64,000 bases of DNA from Halomonas gemina (GTDB lineage Bacteria; Pseudomonadota; Gammaproteobacteria; Pseudomonadales; Halomonadaceae): positions 62,001 to 126,000 of the forward strand of contig NZ_JAMJPK010000001.1 of the NCBI RefSeq assembly GCF_023554995.1, given 5' to 3'. The translations under genes were made by a program, and so were the position numbers. Numbering within the stretch: the stretch's first letter is position 1; each line of letters begins with the position of its first letter. The notes under the pieces were generated by a model. It searched no databases, was not told where the DNA came from, and worked only from the letters and a program-made list of their open reading frames with translations. Below, in pieces: positions 18,251-26,747 of this stretch.

Positions 18251-18311
18251 TGCTCACGTTCTCCTGATGGTTTGCTGTGCCCGGGCATTGCCGGGCGGTT
18301 TTCATCATCTA

Positions 18312-18330
18312 CCCGCAGTCATGCTGCGGG
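18312..18330 (-). other. Hairpin in the groES leader RNA
   Basis: CCCGCAG and CTGCGGG with a 5-base loop, about 60 bases before the groES start codon and inside the leader predicted from the sigma-32 promoter. A second weaker CCCGG-containing hairpin lies at about 18278-18300. Role unknown; mRNA stability or attenuation are possible. Confidence 0.5.
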
Positions 18331-18402
18331 GTGGAGGCGGGGTTCGCCTTCCTTGTCGATGGCTCGGGCGTCAACCCGTGCCGAATCCTGATGCTGTCGG
18401 AT

Positions 18403-18430
18403 AAGTGGGGCTCGGCATTGGGCTTTCAAG
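18403..18430 (-). promoter_or_regulatory. Sigma-32 (heat-shock) promoter of groESL
   Basis: On the minus strand CTTGAAA (18424-18430), a 13-base spacer and CCCCACTT (18403-18410) match the known sigma-32 consensus CTTGAAA-N11-16-CCCCATnT in all but one informative base. It lies between fxsA and groES. Predicted transcript start near 18395. Confidence 0.9.
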
Positions 18431-18459
18431 GCCCCGCCCGAAAATTTTTTGTGCCCCGT

Positions 18460-18999
18460 TCAGCGCCTGTCGTCACGCGAGATGAACTCGCCTTCGATAG
18501 GCGCGTCCTGTCGGTCGCCCTGCGGCTCCTTGTCCTGCCCGTTCGCGCCCCGCTCGTCGCGTGATTCCCCGCGCGGGCCGGCCTGCTGCCAGTCGGCATC
18601 GGTGCCCCGGCGCGGGCGATAGCTCCCGGCATGCAGGTGCAGGCCCTTCATGCGCACGCCCACCCAGCCCAGCAGCCTGGCCAGCAAGCGCCGCGCATTG
18701 GGGATCAGGCACATGAAGCCCAGGGCGTCGGACAGGAAGCCAGGGGCCATCAGCAGGGCACCGCCGAAGATCAGGGCCGCCCCGGTCAACAGTTCGCCCG
18801 AGGGGATCTCTCCCTGGGCCATGCGCTCCTGGGCACGGGCGAAGGTGGCCACGCCTTCCCGGCGGATCAGGTGCAGGCCGATGAACCCGGTGGCCAGGAC
18901 CAGCAGCAGGGTGCTCAGCAGGCCGATCTGGCTGCCGACCGAGAAGAGGATGACGAAGTCCAGCAGGGCGAAGAGGGTGAAGAGGACGAGAAAGGGCAT
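18460..18999 (-). CDS. fxsA: FxsA family membrane protein
   Basis: 179 residues. Inner-membrane protein; overproduction of E. coli FxsA suppresses F-plasmid exclusion of phage T7. Start at ATG 18999 (MPFLVLFTLFALLD). Hydrophobic segments at residues 2-20, 24-45 and 72-98, with the family GWLL/GAALIFGGALLMAPGF-type stretch, followed by a hydrophilic tail rich in Asp, Arg and Gln (about residues 130-179) that looks disordered. Immediately upstream of groES as in many gammaproteobacteria. The C-terminal tail is longer than in short family members. Confidence 0.88.
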   Translation of the reverse strand: MPFLVLFTLFALLDFVILFSVGSQIGLLSTLLLVLATGFIGLHLIRREGVATFARAQERMAQGEIPSGELLTGAALIFGGALLMAPGFLSDALGFMCLIPNARRLLARLLGWVGVRMKGLHLHAGSYRPRRGTDADWQQAGPRGESRDERGANGQDKEPQGDRQDAPIEGEFISRDDRR

Positions 19000-19111
19000 G
19001 ATGACTCCGCGTGTGACAGTTGCGCAGGTGATGGGGGCAAGGCAGGAGAATTCAAGCCGTCGCCGCGCCGTGCGGGAGTGATGGAATCTCCTTCCATGAT
19101 TCGCTATGGTG

Positions 19112-19128
19112 ATGGTGCAGTGCACCAT
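19112..19128. promoter_or_regulatory. Perfect inverted repeat ATGGTGCA-G-TGCACCAT, operator candidate
   Basis: Eight-base arms with one central base, in the divergent region between fxsA and the dehydrogenase gene and about where a -35 for the latter would lie (a TTATAT follows at 19136-19141). The half site TGCACCA is also the NtrC half site, but NtrC sites have the halves in the opposite order. A repressor or activator of one of the neighbours is the likely user. Confidence 0.5.
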
Positions 19129-19207
19129 AATAAGGTTATATCGACAGCCGGTCCCTCGGCCGGCAACCGCGCCGAGAGCGCGATTTCCCATCCCCGGAGA
19201 AGCGACC

Positions 19208-19969
19208 ATGAAACTCGACAATACCGTTATCGCCATCACCGGCGGCGCCCGTGGCCTCGGCCTGGCCATGGCACGGCGGCTCGGTGGTCAGGGGGCGAGG
19301 CTCGCCCTGATGGACATGGATGGCGATACCCTGGACAGTGCCGTCTCCGCCCTTCATGCGGAGGGGCTCGAGGCGCGCGGCTTCGTGGTCAACGTGGCCG
19401 ACGAGGCGTCGGTGACGCAGGCGTTCCGCGACATCGCGTCATCGCTGGGTCCGATCCACGGCCTGGTCAACAACGCGGGCATCGTGCGGGATGGCCTGCT
19501 CGTCAAGGCCAGGGAGGGCAAGGTGGAGAAGACCCTGCCGCTGGCGCAGTGGCAACAGGTGATCGACGTCAACCTGACCGGGGTCTTCCTGTGCGGGCGC
19601 GAGGCGTCGGTCCAGATGATCGAGGCCGGTCACCATGGCGTCATCGTCAATATCTCGAGCATCTCGCGGGCCGGCAACATGGGCCAGAGCAACTATGCCG
19701 CGGCCAAGGCCGGCGTGGTGGCGCTGACCACGACCTGGGCAACGGAACTGGCACGCTACGGTATTCGCGTGGGGGCGGTGGCGCCGGGATTCATCGAGAC
19801 GGACATGACCGCCGCGATGCGCCAGGACATGCTCGACAAGCTGACGGCGGGGGTGCCCCTCAAGCGGCTGGGCCAGCCCGAGGACATCGCCGAGAGCGTG
19901 GCCTTCATCATGTCCAACGACTACTTCACCGGTCGCGTGGTCGAGTGCGACGGTGGCCTGCGCCTCTGA
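19208..19969 (+). CDS. Short-chain dehydrogenase/reductase, FabG-like
   Basis: 253 residues. NAD(P)-dependent oxidoreductase of the classical SDR family. Visible are the cofactor loop TGGARGLG (residues 11-18), NNAG near residue 90, and the catalytic Ser in NISSISR and Tyr-x-x-x-Lys in [14 protein letters not shown]-like PGFIETDM and a C-terminal [10 protein letters not shown] are typical of acetoacetyl-CoA or 3-oxoacyl-ACP reductases. Start ATG 19208 preceded by GGAG. It stands alone, not in a fab cluster, so the substrate (ACP, CoA or another ketone) is open. Confidence 0.9.
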   Translation: MKLDNTVIAITGGARGLGLAMARRLGGQGARLALMDMDGDTLDSAVSALHAEGLEARGFVVNVADEASVTQAFRDIASSLGPIHGLVNNAGIVRDGLLVKAREGKVEKTLPLAQWQQVIDVNLTGVFLCGREASVQMIEAGHHGVIVNISSISRAGNMGQSNYAAAKAGVVALTTTWATELARYGIRVGAVAPGFIETDMTAAMRQDMLDKLTAGVPLKRLGQPEDIAESVAFIMSNDYFTGRVVECDGGLRL

Positions 19970-19994
19970 CCCGCCGCCGCGGGGAGAGGGGAAT

Positions 19995-20018
19995 GACGCC
20001 GGCCGCGCGGCCGGCGTC
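19995..20018. terminator. 24-base perfect palindrome between convergent genes
   Basis: GACGCCGGCC-GCGC-GGCCGGCGTC between the dehydrogenase stop and the ComEA-like stop. A strong stem without U-run; probably a bidirectional terminator or stabiliser. Confidence 0.5.
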
Positions 20019-20032
20019 GTCGGCCGACCCGG

Positions 20033-20323
20033 TCAGAAGGTCACCTGGTCGGCGAGTCCCTCCATGGTGGACTCGCCGATGCCGCTGACCCGCGTCAGCT
20101 CCTCGGCGCTCTCGTAGGGACCATTCGCCTCCCGGTCCTCGACGATGGCGGCTGCACGTGTTTCCCCGATCCCGGGCAACTCGGTCAGCAGCTCGGCGTC
20201 GGCGCTGTTGACGTTGATCGGCTCCATCTCCTGGGCCAGCACCTGGCCGGCGGTGAAGGGGGCGAGGCCGAGCAGCATGACCAGCAGCAGGCCGGGCAGG
20301 CGTCGCTTGATGGCGGTCTTCAT
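20033..20323 (-). CDS. ComEA-like helix-hairpin-helix protein
   Basis: 96 residues from ATG 20323, chosen because AAGGAG lies 7 bases before it (only one base before the ATG at 20329). A signal peptide (MKTAIKRRLPGLLLVMLLGL, cleavage near VLA/QEM) is followed by two helix-hairpin-helix motifs: INVNSADAELLTELPGIGET and PYESAEELTRVSGIGEST. Periplasmic DNA binding in natural transformation is the known role of ComEA; the short single-gene form here is widespread in gammaproteobacteria and not proof of competence. Confidence 0.88.
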   Translation of the reverse strand: MKTAIKRRLPGLLLVMLLGLAPFTAGQVLAQEMEPINVNSADAELLTELPGIGETRAAAIVEDREANGPYESAEELTRVSGIGESTMEGLADQVTF

Positions 20324-20495
20324 GATCATTCTCCTTGTTCCTGGGTGGTCGCGGCCGACACCGCGCAGCGTCGGCCTGCCCCTTTCAAGCTAGTGGGCCC
20401 CCGGCAGAGCCAGTGTCATCGAATGCGGTCGTATCATGTCAGCGATTGCAGGAAGGGGGGCGGCGACTTCGTGGACATGCGCCGTAGGCCATGGC

Positions 20496-20504
20496 TGATA
20501 TACT
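20496..20504 (+). promoter_or_regulatory. Extended -10 promoter for pyrF
   Basis: TGATATACT fits TGnTATAAT with no good -35. Transcription would begin near 20511, which excludes the upstream in-frame ATG at 20491 and supports the GTG start at 20539. Confidence 0.5.
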
Positions 20505-20538
20505 TGGCCGGCCCACCCATCCCGCCAGGAGCCTGCCC

Positions 20539-21240
20539 GTGCCCACCGACTCCCCCCTGATCATCGCCCTCGACTATGCCTCCCTGGACGCCGCCCTGTG
20601 CATGGCCGATCGCCTCGATCCCGCGCGCTGCCGGCTCAAGGTGGGCAAGGAGCTCTTCACCCGCAGCGGGCCCGAGGTGCTCGATGCCCTGCACGGCCGC
20701 GGCTTCGAGGTGTTCCTGGATCTCAAGTTCCACGACATCCCCAATACCGTGGCCGGGGCGATCCAGGCCGCCGCCGAGCAGGGCGTGTGGATGGTCAATG
20801 TGCATGCCAGCGGTGGCCGCCGGATGATGGAGGCGGCCCGCGAGCGTCTGGATCGCCAGCGGCTGGCGACCCGGCTGATCGCCGTGACGGTGCTGACCAG
20901 CATGGAGGCCGCCGACCTGGCGGAGGTGGGCATCGAGGCGTCGCCTGCCGACCAGGTCGAGCGCCTGGCCGTGCTGGCCCGTGACAGCGGCATGGACGGG
21001 GTGGTCTGCTCGGCGCAGGAGGCGTCGCGCCTGCGCGAACTGTGCGGCAGCGACTTCCTCAAGGTGACCCCGGGTATCCGGCCGAGCTTCGCCGTGGCGG
21101 GCGACCAGCGTCGCCTCATGGCCCCGGCCGATGCCCTGGCCGCCGGCAGTAGCCACCTGGTGGTGGGGCGCCCGGTGACCCAGGCGGAGGAGCCGATGGC
21201 CGCCCTGGCCGCCATCGAGAGCGAGCTTTCCGGCGGCTGA
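20539..21240 (+). CDS. pyrF: Orotidine 5'-phosphate decarboxylase
   Basis: 233 residues. Last step of UMP synthesis: OMP to UMP plus CO2. The catalytic motif [13 protein letters not shown] (Asp-x-Lys-x-x-Asp) is intact, with [12 protein letters not shown] and GVVCSAQEA further on and the phosphate-binding [11 protein letters not shown] at the C-terminus. The GTG start at 20539 has AGGAG 7 bases upstream. It is convergent to lapB at its 3' end (6-base gap), while in enterobacteria pyrF follows lapB on the same strand; here it is inverted. Confidence 0.96.
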   Translation: MPTDSPLIIALDYASLDAALCMADRLDPARCRLKVGKELFTRSGPEVLDALHGRGFEVFLDLKFHDIPNTVAGAIQAAAEQGVWMVNVHASGGRRMMEAARERLDRQRLATRLIAVTVLTSMEAADLAEVGIEASPADQVERLAVLARDSGMDGVVCSAQEASRLRELCGSDFLKVTPGIRPSFAVAGDQRRLMAPADALAAGSSHLVVGRPVTQAEEPMAALAAIESELSGG

Positions 21241-21246
21241 GCCCGG

Positions 21247-22431
21247 CTACTCGCCCTCGATGCCGGTGATGGGCTTGGTGGTGCCCCAGTTGCGGCAGCG
21301 GGGGCACTGCCAGTGGAGCCGTTCGCCGGAGAAGCCGCAGCGCCGGCAGCGGTGGCGGGGCAGGGCCTGTACCAGGGTGTGGGTGTGGCGCTGCAGCAGC
21401 GCGAGGCGCTCGTCCTCCTCGCCGCTTGCGTTGTGTCGATAAAGGGTCAGCAGGTAGTGCATCGCGCCCAGGCTCGGGGCACGGTCGAGCTGCTCGGTGA
21501 CCAGCGCCAGGGCCTCCCGGTCATCGCCGTGATGGTGGCGCAGCGTCTCGGCCAGTCGGGTGATCACGCTGGTACAGGGTGCCTGCTCGAGAAGCTCCTG
21601 CAGGCAGCGGATCAGGCCCTCCTCGTCATCCAGCAGCCGATAGGCGCGGGCCAGGGGCTCGAGGATGGTGGGGGTGAAGGCCGGGTCCTGGTCGGGAATC
21701 CGCCTGAGCAGCCGGATGGATGGCTTGTACTGTCCGGTATCGTGCTCCATGGCGGCCAGCAGCAGGTTGGCGCGCACGCAGTGCGGGTCGGTGGCCAGGG
21801 CCTGGCGCAGATGGCGCCTGGCCAGTACGGGGCTGGCCGAATGGCGCTCCTGTTCGGCCAGCTCGCAGAGCCAGTGGGCCGCCGCGCGGCGGATGTCGTC
21901 GTGCTGGCGGACCAGCCTGGGCAGGGCGACATCCAGCGCGGCCTGCCATTCGCCTTCCCGCTCCAGCAGGTCGGCCAGCAGCCGCCGTGCCGTGTCGCGC
22001 AGCTCGTCATCCTGGCTGTCGCGTACCAGGCTCTGCAGCAGGCGCTCGGCGCGGTCGAGCAGCCCCAGGGCGAGGAAATCGCGGGAGAGCTCGAGCTGGA
22101 CCCTGTCGCTCTGCCCGGCGGTCAGCGTCGGGCGGGCGAGCAGGTTCTGGTGGATCTTCAGGGCCCGGTCGGCCTCGCCCCGGGTGCGGAAGAGGTTACC
22201 CAGCGCCAGGTGTGTCTCGATGGTGTCGCTGTTGACCTCCAGCGCGCCGATGAAGGTCTCGATGGCGCGATCCTGCTGGTCATTGAGCAGGTAGTTGAGG
22301 CCGACGAAGTAGTCCCGCGACAGCGCCGGTGGCTGCGATCTCCTGCCGGCACCCTGGCGCTCCCGGCGGCCCAGCCACCAGCCGATGGCGACGGCCACCA
22401 CCAGCAGGGCCAGCAGGAAAACATCGGGCAT
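21247..22431 (-). CDS. lapB: Lipopolysaccharide assembly protein LapB (YciM), TPR protein
   Basis: 394 residues. Inner-membrane-anchored, cytoplasmic TPR protein that directs FtsH to degrade LpxC and so balances LPS and phospholipid synthesis. One N-terminal helix (residues 3-19), about nine tetratricopeptide units, and a C-terminal rubredoxin-type metal site with CRRCGF and CPRCRNWG. Start one base after the lapA stop on the same strand, as in E. coli. Confidence 0.94.
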   Translation of the reverse strand: MPDVFLLALLVVAVAIGWWLGRRERQGAGRRSQPPALSRDYFVGLNYLLNDQQDRAIETFIGALEVNSDTIETHLALGNLFRTRGEADRALKIHQNLLARPTLTAGQSDRVQLELSRDFLALGLLDRAERLLQSLVRDSQDDELRDTARRLLADLLEREGEWQAALDVALPRLVRQHDDIRRAAAHWLCELAEQERHSASPVLARRHLRQALATDPHCVRANLLLAAMEHDTGQYKPSIRLLRRIPDQDPAFTPTILEPLARAYRLLDDEEGLIRCLQELLEQAPCTSVITRLAETLRHHHGDDREALALVTEQLDRAPSLGAMHYLLTLYRHNASGEEDERLALLQRHTHTLVQALPRHRCRRCGFSGERLHWQCPRCRNWGTTKPITGIEGE

Positions 22432-22432
22432 T

Positions 22433-22738
22433 CTAGGGGAGTTCCTTCATCTCCTGGACGCGCAGGCGGTCGAGCTCCTTGCGCTGCTGCTGGTTGTGCC
22501 GCTGGGCACGGGTCAGCAGGGTGCGCAGGCGCAGGTAGACGCCGCTCATGGCGAGCATGCCCAGCAGCACGCCCACGGCCAGCGAGGCCAGCAGCCAGAC
22601 GGAGAGCGAGGCTGCAGGCAGCTCGATCCAGATCAGGTTGAGGGGCAGGGCCTGCTGGTTGTTGACGGCAAAGAGGATGCCGATCAGCAGCACCGCCAGC
22701 AGGATGATGGCCAGGATCAGGCCTTTAAGCCAACGCAT
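22433..22738 (-). CDS. lapA: LapA family (DUF1049) membrane protein
   Basis: 101 residues with two membrane helices (about 5-25 and 42-65) and a C-terminal coiled coil ending in LRVQEMKELP. LapA forms a complex with LapB in LPS assembly. Between ihfB and lapB, same strand, close spacing: one transcript. Confidence 0.92.
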   Translation of the reverse strand: MRWLKGLILAIILLAVLLIGILFAVNNQQALPLNLIWIELPAASLSVWLLASLAVGVLLGMLAMSGVYLRLRTLLTRAQRHNQQQRKELDRLRVQEMKELP

Positions 22739-22789
22739 GTGCTTGTTCCCATGTCGGTTGAAGGAGAGGCGGCGGTCGTGGAGCGCCGC

Positions 22790-23086
22790 TCAGTAGCCGA
22801 GCGCGCGGCTGGCATCCACCTGTTCGCGCAGCTCCTTGCCGGGCTTGAAGTGTGGCACGAACTTGCCGTCGAGTGCGACAGGTTCCCCCGTCTTGGGATT
22901 GCGACCCACCCGGGGCTCCCGATAGTGCAGCGAGAAGCTGCCGAAGCCGCGGATCTCCACGCGTCCCCCCTCGGCCAGGGTGTCGGTGATATCGTCGAGG
23001 ATCAAACGTACCGCCGCCTCGACCTCCTTGACCGACAGCTCCGGCTGTCGCATGGCGATCTGTTCGATCAGTTCGGACTTGGTCAT
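22790..23086 (-). CDS. ihfB: Integration host factor beta subunit
   Basis: 98 residues. DNA-bending nucleoid protein, partner of Ihf[12 protein letters not shown] start, and the DNA-intercalating beta arm with [10 protein letters not shown] at residues 62-71. The start at 23086 has GGAG about 9 bases upstream. First gene of the ihfB-lapA-lapB set. rpsA, which precedes ihfB in most gammaproteobacteria, is not here; the upstream neighbour is divergent sdhE. Confidence 0.96.
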   Translation of the reverse strand: MTKSELIEQIAMRQPELSVKEVEAAVRLILDDITDTLAEGGRVEIRGFGSFSLHYREPRVGRNPKTGEPVALDGKFVPHFKPGKELREQVDASRALGY

Positions 23087-23147
23087 CGGCTCTACTCCAT
23101 GCGGTCCTGCCTGGGTCGACGCGATCCCGGCGTTGTTGTTTTCCCAA

Positions 23148-23176
23148 AGCATACTGTGCAAGTCTCGAGAAAACAA
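23148..23176 (-). promoter_or_regulatory. Probable ihfB promoter
   Basis: Minus strand TTGTTT (23171-23176), 17 bases, TATGCT (23148-23153). The left arm of the long inverted repeat at 23162-23200 covers the -35 and most of the spacer, so a factor bound to the repeat would block it. Confidence 0.45.
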
Positions 23177-23200
23177 CGCACTACGACCTTTTCTCGAGAC
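23162..23200. repeat. 12-base perfect inverted repeat with 15-base spacer in the ihfB-sdhE gap
   Basis: GTCTCGAGAAAA (23162-23173) and TTTTCTCGAGAC (23189-23200). The arms contain a XhoI-like CTCGAG core. Placed in the divergent intergenic region over the ihfB promoter; operator or transcript hairpin are both possible. Confidence 0.8.
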
Positions 23201-23287
23201 GGCGGGGAGCGCGGAGGCGACGGGCTGCCGGCGGGACGGGGCTCGGGTATACTGACACCACACTCATCCGACCCAGCGAGGCCCACC

Positions 23288-23581
23288 TTGAACGACGATT
23301 CGTCTCCGGAAGCCACCCTGCGCAAGCGCCTCTACTGGCATTCGCGTCGCGGCATGTGGGAGCTTGACCTGCTGCTGATTCCCTTCCTCGAGCAGTGCTA
23401 TGGCGACCTGGCCGAGGCGGACCAGGCGGCCTTCCAGTCACTGATCGAGGAGGAGGACCAGGACCTGTTCGCCTGGCTGATGCGCCGCGAGTGGCCCGAG
23501 GACCCGTCGCGGCGGCGCATTGTCAAGATGATCGTCGAGCATGCCGAGACCACCGACAACGATCGCTATCGCAACCTCTAG
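23288..23581 (+). CDS. sdhE: FAD assembly factor SdhE (succinate dehydrogenase assembly factor 2 family)
   Basis: 97 residues. Small helical protein that helps attach FAD covalently to SdhA and FrdA. The family core RLYWHSRRGMWELD carries the conserved RGM-E motif needed for flavinylation, followed by FLEQCYGDL and an acidic C-terminal half. No ATG fits; TTG 23288 lies 6 bases after GAGG and gives the right N-terminus. TATACT at 23248-23253 may be its -10. Overlaps ygfX, its usual partner. Confidence 0.92.
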   Translation: MNDDSSPEATLRKRLYWHSRRGMWELDLLLIPFLEQCYGDLAEADQAAFQSLIEEEDQDLFAWLMRREWPEDPSRRRIVKMIVEHAETTDNDRYRNL

Positions 23582-23939
23582 GCTGTCGCTGGCTGCCCAT
23601 GGGCTCAGCGCCGCGGCGGTTACCGGCCTGGTGGCGGGGGTGGCCCCGCCCTGGGCCGGCGTGCTTGCGGCAGGGGTGCTGGGCGCGGCGCTGGTGACGC
23701 TGGCCCGGCAGCGCTCGAGTGGTGATCTGCGGGGCACGCCGAAGGCGGCGGGCGGCATGGAGTGGTCCTGGCGTGACAGCGCCGCCCAGGCCTGGCACCC
23801 GGTGAGCCTGCGCTGCGACTACCTGGGGCCCTGGCTGATCGGGCTACGGGTAGAGGGGCGGCGCCTGTGGCTGTGGCCCGACAGCAGCGACGCCGAGTCG
23901 CTGCGTCGCCTGCGCCGTGAGCTGCTGCCGCTGCCCTGA
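23541..23939 (+). CDS. ygfX: YgfX-like (CptA) membrane protein
   Basis: 132 residues with two N-terminal membrane helices (about 22-58) and a small C-terminal domain (WHPVSLRCDYLGPWLIGLRV...LWPDS). The pattern and place after sdhE fit YgfX, reported in E. coli as a membrane protein affecting cytoskeleton proteins and also as an Sdh-related factor. Overlaps sdhE by 41 bases; a later start is possible. Recognition rests mostly on position and topology. Confidence 0.75.
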   Translation: MPRPPTTIAIATSRLSLAAHGLSAAAVTGLVAGVAPPWAGVLAAGVLGAALVTLARQRSSGDLRGTPKAAGGMEWSWRDSAAQAWHPVSLRCDYLGPWLIGLRVEGRRLWLWPDSSDAESLRRLRRELLPLP

Positions 23940-23967
23940 AGGCCTCGTTACCCCAGGGTCCGCGGGA

Positions 23968-25548
23968 TCAGGTCGCTTGGAGGTCCTGCAGGCGGATCCG
24001 CGAGGGTTGCGGGCTTGCCTCGCCGTGGACCGGGCAGTCCGGGTTGAAGTGCAGGCCGCGGGACTCGCGCCGTGCGCGGGCGCAGGCCACGGTGAGGCGC
24101 GCCAGGCGCAGCGCGTGCCAGAGGTTCGCCAGGGCGGTCGAGGGCGCGGCGTCCTCCATGCGGGGGGCAAGCCGCCGGTGCAGCTGCGCCAGGTCCCGCG
24201 CGGCTTCGTCCAGCCCCCGGTCGGTGCGCACGATGGCCACGCGGGCACTCATCAGCTGGCGCATCGCCTCGCGGATCTCCTCGATGTCGTCCAGGTCGAC
24301 CGGCTGCCGGCCCCAGTGCGCCGGGGTCGGCTCGGCAGACGACGGGGATTCGGCGGCGCGCAGCCGCCGGGCACAGCTGCGGGCGAAGACCAGGCACTCC
24401 AGCAGGGAGTTGCTGGCCATGCGGTTGGCCCCGTGCAGGCCGGTGCAGGCCACCTCGCCGATGGCGTGCAGCCGCGGCACCGTGCTGGCGCCCCCGAGGT
24501 CGGTGGTGATCCCGCCGCAGCTGTAGTGGGCGGCCGGCACCACCGGTATCGGGTGGTGCACGATATCGAGTCCACGGCTGGCACAGTGGGCATGGATGGT
24601 CGGGAAGTGGTGGCGGATGGCGGCCTCGCCGAGGTGGCGGATGTCCAGGTAGACATGGTCGCTGCCGGTGCGCTGCATCTGCGCGTCGATGGCCCGGGCG
24701 ACGATGTCGCGGGGTGCCAGCTCGGCGCGGGGGTCCACCGCCGGCATGAAGCGCTCGCCCGCGGCGTTGATCAGCAGTCCACCCTCGCCGCGTACCGCCT
24801 CGCTGACCAGGAAGGCAGGGCCCTCGGGGTCGTAGAGGCAGGTGGGATGGAACTGCTGGAACTCCAGGTTCATCAGTTCGGCGCCGAGTTCGGCAGCCAT
24901 TATCATGCCCTCGCCGCTGGCCGGCAGGGGGCTGGTGGTATGGCGATAGAGGCCGCTGGCCCCGCCGGTGGCGAGCACGGTGTCCTCGGCCAGCAGCTCG
25001 TGCAGCCGGCCATCGGCATCCAGGCAGCGTGCCCCGCGGCAGTGGCCCTCACCGTCGCCGATCAGGCCGATGGCGGTCAGCTCGCCGCACAGCCCGATGT
25101 TCGGGTGCGCCTCCACGTGCTGCCTGAGGGTCTCGACGACGGCACGGCCGGTGGCATCGTCGGCGTGGATGATCCGCCGCGCACCATGGCCGCCCTCGCG
25201 GGTGAGGTGGTAGGGGTAGCCGGCATCGGCGCTCGCGTCCGGCGTGAAGGGGACGCCCAGCGACACCAGCCACTCGATGGCCGATGGTCCCTGCTCCACG
25301 GTGAAGCGCACCGCCCGCTCGTCGCACAGGCCGTCGCCCGCCACCAGGGTGTCGGCCACATGGGCCTCGATGTCGTCCTGGGGGGAGAGCACGGCGGCGA
25401 TGCCGCCCTGGGCCCAGCGGCTGGCACCCTGGTCGTCGCTGGCTGGGCGCAGCAGCGTGACCCGGCGATGGTCGGCCACCTCCAGTGCCAGCGCCAGCCC
25501 GGCGACCCCGCCGCCGATGACCAGCACCTCATGCTTGCCGTCTGTCAT
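23968..25548 (-). CDS. nadB: L-aspartate oxidase
   Basis: 526 residues. First step of bacterial NAD synthesis: L-aspartate to iminoaspartate, FAD-dependent. N-terminal FAD loop VLVIGGGVAGLALALE, active-site region with EGGHGARRIIHADDATGRAV, the succinate-dehydrogenase-like EFQQFHPT, GGITTDLGG and GLHGANRMASNSLLE, then the helical C-terminal domain. Its 5' end overlaps the end of the FUSC gene by 20 bases on the same strand. Confidence 0.96.
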   Translation of the reverse strand: MTDGKHEVLVIGGGVAGLALALEVADHRRVTLLRPASDDQGASRWAQGGIAAVLSPQDDIEAHVADTLVAGDGLCDERAVRFTVEQGPSAIEWLVSLGVPFTPDASADAGYPYHLTREGGHGARRIIHADDATGRAVVETLRQHVEAHPNIGLCGELTAIGLIGDGEGHCRGARCLDADGRLHELLAEDTVLATGGASGLYRHTTSPLPASGEGMIMAAELGAELMNLEFQQFHPTCLYDPEGPAFLVSEAVRGEGGLLINAAGERFMPAVDPRAELAPRDIVARAIDAQMQRTGSDHVYLDIRHLGEAAIRHHFPTIHAHCASRGLDIVHHPIPVVPAAHYSCGGITTDLGGASTVPRLHAIGEVACTGLHGANRMASNSLLECLVFARSCARRLRAAESPSSAEPTPAHWGRQPVDLDDIEEIREAMRQLMSARVAIVRTDRGLDEAARDLAQLHRRLAPRMEDAAPSTALANLWHALRLARLTVACARARRESRGLHFNPDCPVHGEASPQPSRIRLQDLQAT

Positions 25549-26689
25549 CTGCCTTTCCTTCTTGCGTGGTGGCTCGCGCGACCGCCGAGGCGTCCTCGGT
25601 GAGCCCGTGGTGGGGGGCCCGGCGACGCAGCCGCCGGCTGGGCAGGCGTTCGAGGCCGCCCAGGCATTGGGTGAGGTCGGCGGTCAGGCGCGCCAGCTCC
25701 CGATTGAGCCACAGGTAGCCGCTGGGGCTGAAGAGCATTCTGCCATCGGCGGACCGGGCATTGCCGGCCAGTTCGGCGTGGCGCTGCAGCTCGAAGGGGG
25801 TGATGGTCACGTCGACCGGTCGGCCGGTGCGTACCTGGAAGGCCAGGGTGCCGATGCCGCGGGCCAGGGTATGCTGCTCCTCGCGGAGTCCGGCCATGGC
25901 GTCGATGCGCTCGTGCCCGTCGCGGCTGCTCCAGTGGGTCTGGAGCAGCAGCTCGATGGTGGAGAGCATGCGCCGCTGCAGCGAGATCAGGTCGTCCAGC
26001 TCGTGGCGGCTCAGCCGTCGCTCGCGATGGATGGCATCCACCAGGCCGCGCTGCTTGACCAGCAGGCTGCTGGTGGCCTTGAGCATCTCGCGGGTATCGA
26101 TGCCGGGGGCCGCCGTGGCCGCGGTGTGCGCATGGTAGAGGCGGCCCATGCGGTCCAGGTTGTCGGCCAGCATGAAGCGCATCATGTCGGTGGCCTTCTG
26201 GGGCAGCACCAGCACCGTGACGGCGATGCCCACCAGGGTGCCGAGGAGTACGTCGAAGGCGCGCCACAGGGCGATATCGAGTTCCCGGGTGCCGTCGCCG
26301 ACCACCAGCAGCAGGCTGATGGCGAACATCAGGCCGCTGTAGCCGTGCCGGTTGCTGAAGGTCAGCCAGGTGGCGACGGCGATGCCGGCAAGGGTGGCCA
26401 GGGGCACGAGCGGCGGCCAGGGCAGCGGCAGCAGGATCAGCAGCAGGCCCCAGCCGGCGCCGAGCAGGGTGCCCAGCAGGCGCTGGCGTCCCTTGTCCAG
26501 CACGCCACCGATATGCGGCAGGTTGCCCATCACCATGATGGTGCTGACAAGTGCCCAGCCGCTGTGCTGGATGGCGAAGAGCTCGATGATGGCGAAGGTG
26601 AGGCACAGGGCCAGCACGATGCGCAGCACGTGCAGCTTGCGCCGATGCTGATAATTGAAGTAGGGGTCGCGCAGGCGCGGCAGGATCAT
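25529..26689 (-). CDS. FUSC family membrane protein
   Basis: 386 residues from ATG 26689 (MILPRLRDPYFNYQHRRKL). A longer frame runs upstream into the tRNA-Leu gene and is rejected. Six membrane helices in residues 20-165 with the fusaric-acid-resistance-type pattern (HSGWALVSTIMVMGNLPHIG and a repeated GTLLGAGWGLLLILL / GTLVGIAVTVLVLP), followed by a soluble helical region. FUSC proteins are linked to aromatic acid efflux and to YccS-like envelope proteins; the substrate here is unknown. Confidence 0.85.
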   Translation of the reverse strand: MILPRLRDPYFNYQHRRKLHVLRIVLALCLTFAIIELFAIQHSGWALVSTIMVMGNLPHIGGVLDKGRQRLLGTLLGAGWGLLLILLPLPWPPLVPLATLAGIAVATWLTFSNRHGYSGLMFAISLLLVVGDGTRELDIALWRAFDVLLGTLVGIAVTVLVLPQKATDMMRFMLADNLDRMGRLYHAHTAATAAPGIDTREMLKATSSLLVKQRGLVDAIHRERRLSRHELDDLISLQRRMLSTIELLLQTHWSSRDGHERIDAMAGLREEQHTLARGIGTLAFQVRTGRPVDVTITPFELQRHAELAGNARSADGRMLFSPSGYLWLNRELARLTADLTQCLGGLERLPSRRLRRRAPHHGLTEDASAVARATTQEGKADDRRQA

Positions 26690-26747
26690 GTCACGGCGTC
26701 CCGTTGGAGGGTCGCGCCCGACGCGTGCCGGAAGGGTGCAGGAAAGC

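Noticed and set aside
19112..19128. NtrC binding site
   Set aside because: The half sites are TGGTGCA then TGCACCA, the reverse of the NtrC order, and no sigma-54 -24/-12 element follows.
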